DNA of 64,000 nucleotides. It comes from Immersiella caudata. Lineage: Eukaryota > Ascomycota > Sordariomycetes > Sordariales > Lasiosphaeriaceae. Position 1 is the stretch's first letter. Each line of letters opens with the position of its first letter. The notes beneath the pieces were generated by a model. That model ran no database searches. It was not told the DNA's origin and worked only from the letters and a program-made list of their open reading frames with translations. The translations under genes and the position numbers were made by a program. The stretch lies in contig JAULSU010000007.1 of NCBI GenBank assembly GCA_030512335.1, forward strand, positions 868,001 to 932,000, read 5' to 3'. This document shows, one piece after another, positions 56,076 through 64,000 of the stretch.

Positions 56076-57933
56076 CTACATCATACTTCCACCGCTCCGG
56101 TTCTGGCCTATTAGGCCGGCCATCTCCAAAAGTGCACGATCAGCCTCGATGTCGCCGGTACCGAGGTTGATTCGCCGCCTGGCCTCGGCTTCCCTGGCCT
56201 CCCACGCCCAGTGCTCAGCCTGGTACTTTACTTCCTCATCTCCGCCACAGCCCCACACTTCAAGACTCTCAATCTCAAAACGTTCCTGGAAGTCGAGCTC
56301 CCTCACTGCGCTGGGCTGAAATGCCCCACCTCTGGATGTGTAGTCGTGCGTGAAACAACCAAACTCAAAACTGCGATCCAGCACCAAGGAGATTGTCCCC
56401 AGCGCTATGGTGCTTGATCGCCGATACGTCTGCGCATTATGAGACGGTGGACAACCAAATGAAATACCGGCGTGGCTCGTTGACGCTGACAGCTTCGTGT
56501 ATGAAACGTAGTCCTTGTTTATGGTGGATGCGCGAAAGATGTCATGGATAGGCTCCAGTTGGAACAAGAGTGTGTCCTGCCCACCAAAGCACTCGCGGTT
56601 TGTGTGTTTCCAGGGCTGGCTAACGTAGAGGCCAAATGTCAAACTCTCACTTTCATCCCCGCTACCACTCTGGAAGCGTTTTGGTGGCAGCGCCGAGAGG
56701 AAGGCTGACTCCGACGCCGTGCTCTTGTGTGAAGTGTCGTCTGACAAGCGGGTCCCGCGGACGAGAAGGATCGTAGGAGCTCTCCAGTTGAATACTTTTG
56801 TTTCGAAGCTCCCCATGCTGAAACCGTCGTCATCGCCTGAATAGAGAAGGCGGAGCCTACGGAATAGCGATGTGCCAGGAATGAAGAAAGACAGCTGTGA
56901 CAAGACGTCAAGGGTCATGATGGACGCCTTTTCCTGTAACAAGGGCTGGGCCACCTCGATAGGGAGTGGCACGTTCTTGGTTCCGTCTATGTGTTTGTGG
57001 AAATCGAGATGCTTTGAGAAAAGGAAGTGCTCAAATAAGGCAGTAAAGCCCTTAAAAAGAAATGGCATGGACGATGGTATCACCGTGTTGAAACGGGCAA
57101 ATCTGATACCGGGGGACCGCTCAACGTCGAGGAAGGCCGCCAGTACGCACTCAGCAGTCGACCTTAGGCTGTCGAGGGCAGCGCCCGACACGCGATCTGA
57201 GTACAGGGACAGGCTCTCCTGGGCGTCGAGTGGCGCAACCAGGAGGAGAAGCATGATCAACTTCCGAAGGTTGTCAGCCGGCACCAGCGCGCCATGGAGC
57301 GGTGGAGAGTCCTGTTGCTTGAAGAATTTTCCGTAGTCCAAGTAATCGAAAGCCTCTAGAGCCAGATCGTCAGAGTCGGAATCCTCATCCGCCTCGCGAC
57401 CCTCTTCACCAACAAGCCCCTTGGCTTCCGAATGTCCCTGGTCCTCACTCAAGCCGGATTGCTTGCGATCGTAGATGGCCATGCTCCGAAAGAGGAGTTT
57501 TCGCCTATCCGCTGCGCCCTTTGCCAGCACGCGCTCGTATCTCTTTGTCATGATGGTGATGACCATGACCATCTGCTCAGCGCCCAGCACGGCGGGAGCA
57601 TCTTGAAGAAACGGAAAAGCGCCGACATGCGAAACTAAGTGGAAGAGGACAGGAGAGACGCCTATTATATCCGGGATCTCCAAGAACCGCGTGATGGTGT
57701 CTTCCTTGAGGTACTGGACGTGCTGCTCGTGATCGGCAAGGCTCTTGAAGACGTCCTTGAAAGAGAAGATCTCGAGCGGCGTGAAGCACTTCTCTGCGAA
57801 CTTGCGAGCCTGCGTCACAGAGGATGTCAGACCACCATTTCCATAGAACATGCCATGGTCGGTCACTCACCAATTCCTTTGTAAGCTGCTCGTGAGACGG
57901 AGCTCGGGCGGGAGCCGAGCTCTCCTGGCCCAT
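56076..57933 (-). CDS. RTC5: TLDc-domain protein Rtc5
   Basis: Two exons (57933-57871 and 57809-56076) give 598 residues. The N-terminus MGQESS has Gly2 followed by Ser at positions 5-6, compatible with N-myristoylation. A helical region with an EF-hand-like layout follows. The C-terminal TLDc domain includes YSGDDDGFSMGSFETKVFNW, CFGGQDTLLFQL and the ending SLEVWGCGG. Yeast Rtc5 and Oxr1 bind the vacuolar V-ATPase and promote its disassembly; TLDc proteins more broadly protect from oxidative stress. The 61-bp intron falls after residue 21 and is in phase 0. Confidence 0.9.
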
Positions 57934-58622
57934 GGTCAAATGCCAGCGCGCACCTTCGCTATAGCATCGGAGGAACACTCGCAAACCCCTCCGAGGCTAG
58001 GGCACTATCGCTGAACGTATACGCCGCATTTGATGCACCACTTGGTGGTGCGATGCTTGAAAGCGATGACGCCGGACTTCTGAAGGGAAGAACGTCAGTC
58101 GCAGGGATTGCCAAGTGCGAGTGGTGCGGGCAGGCAAGTCGAAGCTCCTTGCGGGGCGTTGGGGTCGAGCAGGGGACCCCCTGAACATCGAAGAATATGA
58201 CCCCGCGGCCTGGTACAGTGTCAGCACCCCACAGCTACTGTGTCATGGCTGTTGTGGAATGCGGGGGCGGTAACAAACCTGGCAGTCCACCATTATGCGT
58301 CACTGTTACCATGGCAGGAATCAGTCGAGGCTGCTTGTTTGTCCCGCCCTTGTCCGCGAGGTGACCTATCCAATCGCGTGGTTCTGGTCTGCGGTGTTAG
58401 GTATTAAAGGAGCGTCATCCCACTCGCTCTTGCCTTGTGCCCGTCGGGCTTTCATCCACTCCATTCTTGTAGCCATCAATCAATCGTCAATCCGTCAGGG
58501 ACGAAGCTTCGCCTTGTCGGTTTGCAAAGTAAATAGTCGCCCTACTTATCGTCAACTTACGCCTTGGGCAATCATCAAAACCTTCTTACCCACTCCCTGT
58601 GTGACCAACTGCAACATACACC
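57934..58622. other. Intergenic, head-to-head promoter region
   Basis: 689 bp between the divergent RTC5 and RPEL-protein start codons. No clear element is seen. Confidence 0.5.
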
Positions 58623-59155
58623 ATGGCCGACCAGGATAATACCACCAATAAAGCCCCCGCCGTGGACGACTCCCCTATCTCCCCTAGTCGTCCCGATCCA
58701 GCCCGCAAGAACTCCCTGGAGAACCACCTGCTGCACCGCCCCGAGCGGCAAGAGCTCGTGGACAGTATGTTCTATCTCTCTGCCCAATAGATGCCCTCAA
58801 CTTGACAAATGGACTCGTTGCTGACATGCCTTGTCTTGCCTCTCTCTAGAAAATATTCTCCCAGCATCAACTGCTGCGCCGGGTCTCCAAGCACAGCAAA
58901 AAGAGGTGAGTCTCACCATCCATATCTAGAGTGCGCCAGGTGCCATGAGATGGTTCGTGCCTCTAACTACCTCTCTACCGTTTGCAGCTCGAGAAGCACA
59001 TGCGTGCGGACTCACTCAACGAGAAGATTGCGCACCGGCCATCGCCGGAGACGCTGATCAAGGATGGTGTGCTGCACGACGATCCGCGCTCTCCTGAGGA
59101 GAAGTATGCGGAGGCCATCGAGGAAGAGTACGCCAAGCGGGAGGGCGGTGCTTGA
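58623..59155 (+). CDS. RPEL-repeat protein
   Basis: Three exons (58623-58764, 58850-58905, 58988-59155) give 121 residues. Two RPEL-type repeats are visible: one around NSLENHLLHRPERQELVDKNIL and a second, looser one around DSLNEKIAHRPSPETLIKDGVL. RPEL motifs bind G-actin in animal MRTF and Phactr proteins; small fungal RPEL proteins are widespread but their role is little known. The N-terminus is acidic and disordered, the C-terminus is acidic and helical. The AAATATTCTC junction restores the first repeat exactly, which supports the splicing. Confidence 0.9.
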
Positions 59156-59670
59156 TCGGATGACTTGCTGCTGCTGAAGGACAGTTAGCTGTTGGGTTTG
59201 GGACACTCTTTTAACTCCTGTGATATGGAAGTATCGTGGGGGAATTCGTGGCCGACGTGACATCGGATGGTTGGGAATACCGCCTATCACCGCGGCCATG
59301 CGCATCCTCTGCCTGGACCTGGGAATCTGTTCGTCGTTGCCGCGTTGCAAGCCAAGCCGCTACGTCAACATAACCTCTTGGCCTGGCGTATTTGTTTGAT
59401 TGCCCCGTAAAGTAAACTTAGCGCAAGGGTAAACACACGTATTGGTGATAACACACTCTGGTGAGCGGTCTCGTCTTGGGATAACAGCAGTTCGCTTGGG
59501 TCAGCCATGCTCTCTTTCTGCATCTGTCAGTCGTTCGGAATGTTGAACCAAGCCTCCACTAAGCATCCAGAAGAGGATAGAGCAGAAATAAAAGTCGATT
59601 CCCGTATCGTACAGCCATGTATGTACAGTAACTATCCGGCATTCTTCGTGAAGTGACGACGATCTCGATT
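59156..59670. other. Intergenic, convergent 3' flanks
   Basis: Lies between the RPEL gene and the Rcf1 gene. Nothing is recognised. Confidence 0.5.
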
Positions 59671-60401
59671 TTACTTTGTCGGTTCGGTCTTCAGGTCCGC
59701 CGTTGCGGTTGAGGGTTCCGCCGCCGGTTTCGAGCTCCATAACCCCAGTGACCCCAACACACCCTTCTTATCTCCACCAGTGCTGGAGGCAACGGCATCA
59801 GCCGGTACTTCCTTGCTTGCATCCTTGTTCGCCTCAAATGCCGCCTTTGCCTGCGCAGCAACACCGCCCTCCGCCCCAACCTCTGCCGCCGCGCGCTGCT
59901 CTGCACGCTTCCGCCTCTTCTCCAGCTTCTCTTTCAGAGCTTTATCCTCCGCATCGCGCACCTCCAACTCTCTGATCCACTTTTGTCGCTTCTCCTCGGC
60001 ATCCTCCTGCTCCTTGACCTTCCACAGCTCCTTGGACTTGTTCCGATCCGCCTGGTAGTAGACGCCGCCGACGACCATGGCGACAACGGTGAATGCCTGC
60101 GCGGCGACACGCGCGCGGAACATGCGCTGCACTTGGTTGTGGTCGCCGCGGCGCATGGCGCGGTAGGCATTGGTGAAGGCGGCGACGGTGAGAATGCAGC
60201 CGATGGGGACGAGCGGTTCTTCCTTGATGCGGCGGACGACCTTTTGGAGGGCCTTTTCATTGTAGAAATCTCTGTGAGAAGGGGTATTAGCGATATTAAG
60301 CAAGAGGAATGTAATGGATTGTGGTGGCCGTGATGCTCGTGCGATGAGGAGAAAGCTTACTCGTCGCTGTCGAACGACGACGGCAGGGGACGGCCCGACA
60401 T
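59671..60401 (-). CDS. RCF1: Respiratory supercomplex factor 1 (HIG1 domain)
   Basis: Two exons (60401-60361 and 60271-59671) give 213 residues. The N-terminus MSGRPLPSSFDSDEDFYNE and the HIG1 core follow, with EEPLVPIGCILTVAAFT, YRAMRRGDHNQVQRMFRARV and a second hydrophobic segment (AFTVVAMVVGGVYY). A long charged coiled-coil tail is typical of fungal Rcf1. The protein sits in the mitochondrial inner membrane and supports cytochrome c oxidase assembly and III-IV supercomplexes. The 89-bp intron lies after codon 13. Confidence 0.95.
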
Positions 60402-61373
60402 GATAGGCGACGTTGAGTATTCCAAATATCTGGACTCGGGAGGTGTTTCTACGGATCAAAAGCTCTTTGTGGGTGGGATGGTCTGCGATGACAGCAGGAT
60501 TTCTATGATGGCAACTCGTGGCAACAGGGGTGCTGTGATGTGGAATTTCCGTTGCGCGCTTGCCTGGTGGGGGCTCTGGAGCTTGTTCGGGCGCACGAGC
60601 CGCCCGGGCGGTGCATTGGAGTGGGCGCCGTGCCGGTCCCGGACCCGGAGAAGGCAAATGGCTGGTGTCTACCTTGTATTCTGGAACAGCTAAAAATTCG
60701 AACTATGCCCGGTGCAATTGCACTTGGAGAGTTAGTTTTCAGGTCAGTGCTTTACTAAATCGAACCTGAAGTTATTCTCCCGCTTGCAGGTCAGGGCGGG
60801 ATTGGAGCCCCGAAAGATCCCTAGCTCCAAGGACCCGTCCCACTTGCGGTGCGCACTTATCACCAGCAGTTAGATAAACCTACCATAGACCTACCATAGA
60901 CCTACCTTGCCATGGCGCCTGGTCGAGAGCCCAGGTTGCAGCGCGGCCAACTCTTGACTTCCATACAATGTTCTTGTCGCCCCATGTTCAGATCGTCACC
61001 TGGTCAGACAGGATGAGTAATAGAGTTCTGTCCAGCGTAAACGCCGTTGCGAGATGCTCTGGCGCCTAACACCTAACCATATGGGTTTGAGAAGTCTCTC
61101 TTCGACCAAGCATACCAACTACCCGCCTCGACAACAGAACACGAACCCTTTTGCATCTTTCACCGCCTCAAACTCCGGCTTTCAGGTACCGATTCGCCTT
61201 GAACCCCGCAGCGGGGCCGCTGTCTTGGTGGGGCGCCAGAGCCAGCCGTCGACGCCAAGGGGCGAGCTCACCAAAGACCCCACCAAAAATTTAAGCCCAA
61301 CAACGATAAAAGTCGAGGAGTCAGTCACAGCTGGGACCAGCACACCGACACCCTGCTACAGTTGAACCTGAAG
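60402..61373. other. Intergenic, head-to-head promoter and leader region
   Basis: Between RCF1 and the threonine deaminase gene. Contains a short 11-bp tandem repeat and a 103-codon upstream ORF (61054-61365), discussed under findings. Confidence 0.55.
60879..60906 (+). repeat. 11-bp tandem repeat, 2.5 copies
   Basis: The unit CCTACCATAGA is repeated without mismatch in the RCF1/ILV1 promoter region. Confidence 0.85.
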
Positions 61374-63180
61374 ATGGCTTCGGAATTACCGTCTCGTCAG
61401 CTTCCCAACGGCGTGAACGGCATGAACGGCGCATCCACCAACGGCGGCCATGGCACCAACAATTTCTCGTTGACCGAGTACAGCGCAATGCCTTCTCCGC
61501 CATCGGAGGAACCCCGGAAGGCAAAGGCCAATGTCCCAGAAGAGCTTCTTGACAAGGACGGCAACCCTGATGTGAGTCCCCCAGGCCTCGGGACCGCTCA
61601 ATTGCATGCGTTCCCTCTGCTGGAGAGCCATGAACTAAAGTGTATGCCAGTATCTTCGTCTCATCATCACATCGTACCCTCGAGTGAGAGAGGTGTGCAA
61701 TGAGATCCCCCTGGTCGACGCCGTCAACCTCAGCAAGCGGCTGGAATGCAAAGTCCTCCTGAAGCGCGAAGATGAACAACCCGTCTTTAGTTTCAAGCTG
61801 CGCGGTGCCTACAACAAGATGGCCCACTTAGATCCCGCCGAGTCGTGGAAGGGCGTCGTATGCTGCAGTGCTGGGAACCACGCTCAAGGGGTCGCATACT
61901 CGGCCCGAAAGCTCAAGATCCCCGCCACCATCGTGATGCCGAAGGGTACGCCCAGCATCAAGCATCTCAACGTCTCCCGGCTGGGTGGCCATGTTGTGCT
62001 CCACGGCGCTGACTTCGACGAGGCCAAGGAGGAGTGTGCTCGAAGGGAGAAGCAGGATGGTCTGATCAACATCCCACCCTTTGACGACCCTTATGTCATC
62101 GCCGGCCAGGGAACCATCGGTATGGAGATTCTCTCACAGACGAATTTGCAGAAGTTGCAGGCCATCTTCTGCTGCGTTGGCGGCGGCGGCTTGATCGCTG
62201 GTGTTGGTGTGTACGTGAAGCGGATTGCCCCACACGTGAAGATCATCGGCGTGGAGACGTACGATGCAGACGCCATGACACAGAGCCTTGCTAAAGATGA
62301 GCGCGTCCTTCTGAAAGACGTTGGCCTGTTTGCCGATGGCGCTGCCGTCAAGACGGTGGGTGAGGAGACCTTCCGCATCTGCCGTGAGGTTGTCGACGAG
62401 ATGGTCAGGGTCACCACGGATGAGGCCTGCGCCGCCATCAAGGACATGTTTGAGGATACCAGGTCCATCATTGAGCCAGCAGGCGCTTTGGCTGTTGCCG
62501 GTCTCAAAAAATGGGTTGCCGCCAACCCGTCAAGTGATCACAACAGGTCTCTCGTCGCCATCACCTCTGGCGCAAACATGAACTTTGAGCGCCTCGGGTT
62601 CGTAGCCGACCGGGCTACGTACGGCGAGGGGCGGGAAGCACTTTTGGCAGCCAAGATTCCGGAGAAGCCAGGAGCTTTCGCGGAACTCGTCAACTGTATC
62701 ATGCCACACTCCATCACCGAGTTCAGCTACCGCTACGCAAACGAGTCTGAGGCAAATGTTTTGGTCGGCATATCACTCACGGCACCTGGGGACAGGCGGA
62801 GCCAGGAGCTTCGATCCATCATCAGTCGCATCGAAGAGCACAAGATGGAGATCACGGACCTCTCTGGAGATGAACTTGCTCGGAGCCACATCCGCCACAT
62901 GGTCGGTGGGCGATCCGGTGTAGCTAGCGAGAGGCTCTACACCTTCCGCTTCCCCGAGCGTCCCGGGGCGCTGGAGCGGTTCTTGCGCACCCTGAGACCA
63001 AAGTACAACATCAGCTTGTTCCAGTATAGAAACTACGGTGGTGATATCGGCCAGGTCTTGACCGGCATTCTCTGCCCGGATGACGAGGTCGGGGAGCTAG
63101 AAAAGTTCTTAGGGGAGATAGGATACCCCTGGGAGGATTGTACCGAGTCCAAGGTCTTCAAAACCTTCCTGCGGTCTTGA
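61374..63180 (+). CDS. ILV1: Threonine deaminase (L-threonine ammonia-lyase, biosynthetic)
   Basis: Two exons (61374-61571 and 61651-63180) give 575 residues. The PLP lysine is Lys115 in FSFKLRGAYN. The phosphate-binding Gly loop is in CCVGGGGLIAG, and the PLP Ser/Asn motif CSAGNHAQG is intact. Two ACT-like regulatory domains fill the C-terminus, consistent with feedback control by isoleucine. The enzyme converts threonine to 2-oxobutyrate, the first step of isoleucine synthesis, in mitochondria. The first exon (66 residues) is disordered and poor in basic residues, so it is not an obvious presequence. At the exon 2 start, YLRLIITS is followed by an extra YP before RVREV. The intron ends at the CAG at 61650, a choice set by frame. 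Confidence 0.94.
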
Positions 63181-64000
63181 ATGCTAAACAAGGATAGGTG
63201 ATCTGAGGCAAAATGTGGGTTATAGTTTCTGAAGGCGTTTTTGAAATTAGCTACGGTGTTCTAATGGTAGTTTTGAGTTGTTTGGGGCAGACTAAGCAGG
63301 GTGATGATAGATGGTATTAGATAAAAGATACATTCAGAGTCACGAACTTGGTACCGGTGTCATTGCGTTGTCGGGGTTCAAGTTGCAGTCCCGCGCCCTC
63401 GGTCCTGGGGATCAAACCGGACACACTGCCGTCAAAAGCTGCATGCTTCGTGTGGTGGCAGCCCCTGATGGTAAGCAACATAAGGAGGTGACTTCGATTC
63501 GGCCTACGGCATACTCAACCACCTCCCTTTAGATTCACGACCAGACCTTCCATAGTAAGATACTAAACCAGGAAATACTCAATATCGGTCGTTGCCGCGC
63601 CCCTCTCTCTGACCGCAGAGTGATTGCGCTAGATGTGTTGCGGGGTTCGCAAGATGCAAAGCGAGTGGGATCATGGTCAACTTCCGTCGCCCGCCGCAAC
63701 ATCAGTCCGTCATCGTCTATTCACCCTACGCTAAGATGGCGAGCATTTTTGTTTCTGGCTCCAGAGGGCTCTGGGCATCGGAATTCCCAGAACAGCACAG
63801 TGTTTTCAGGTTATCATTCGCCATGGCCGACGAAACTAGGGACTTTAGGTACCAATGCAGTTAGACCCAGTGGTGTTGGGAATACAAGTTGTAGGCCTGA
63901 GAGTTCAAGGGGGTTTGGGCTGAAGTAAGGCCCTGGTATACTCGGGTAGTGGGCCATCCTAGAACCGTTTGCGGCGAGAGTCACGCCGACCCAAACACCC
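63181..64000. other. Intergenic to right edge
   Basis: 3' flank of ILV1. Only short ORFs, no recognised gene or RNA. Confidence 0.5.

Noticed and set aside
1..64000. Secondary-metabolite or quinate gene cluster
   Set aside because: No polyketide or peptide synthase, transporter or cluster regulator was seen; the few metabolic genes are unrelated neighbours.

Overview
The window is nuclear DNA from a filamentous ascomycete, most likely a Sordariomycete. Genes lie on both strands and most are split by short introns of 44-110 bp with GTRAGT-like donors, CTRAC-like branch sites and YAG acceptors. Coding regions are GC-rich at third positions. The gene set is eukaryotic and fungal: squalene synthase, GPI mannosyltransferase, APC11, syntaxin, DNA polymerase kappa, a proteinase K-type protease and a Neurospora QA-4-like dehydroshikimate dehydratase. 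There is no operon, CRISPR array or prophage. Products were assigned by reading motifs; no database search was run. Exon joins were set by hand, and each spliced total was checked to be a multiple of three.

Layout. 1-16 kb: the C-terminal part of Nbs1 (MRN complex); an Irc21-like cytochrome b5; a coiled-coil protein whose 5' end looks frame-broken; a Hce2/Ecp2-type secreted-protein gene broken by two in-frame TAG codons; a Caj1/Djp1-type DnaJ protein; a rhamnose-pathway reductase-like enzyme; and squalene synthase. 16-32 kb: a secreted subtilisin; a 4.4-kb gene-free stretch; an F-box-like protein; the divergent pair GPI14/TRAX; dehydroshikimate dehydratase; and a tRNA-Thr(AGU). 32-46 kb: Jip5 (WD40); a GH18 chitinase-like protein ending in KDEL; an alpha/beta hydrolase; a mitochondrial sulfurtransferase; Apc11; a conserved-looking hypothetical; and a plasma-membrane syntaxin with a long tail. 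46-64 kb: a MEMO1 protein; a small CxxC zinc protein divergent from DNA polymerase kappa; an ER-type FKBP; a Ser-rich protein; Rtc5 (TLDc); an RPEL-repeat protein; Rcf1; and threonine deaminase (Ilv1).

The genes are mostly unlinked housekeeping functions, with no secondary-metabolite or catabolic cluster. Functional links visible here are few. DNA polymerase kappa shares a promoter region with a zinc protein that carries a PCNA-binding-like box. Nbs1, polymerase kappa and that zinc protein all belong, or may belong, to DNA-damage handling.

The most unusual feature is the syntaxin at 43497-45241. Beyond its transmembrane anchor it carries a 160-residue lumenal/extracellular tail. The tail contains two near-identical 30-residue repeats and a partial copy, separated by Lys-Arg sites. 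The repeats differ at 15 synonymous positions but only 3 amino acids, so the protein sequence appears to be selected. The design resembles Kex2-processed repeat peptide precursors, here fused to a SNARE.
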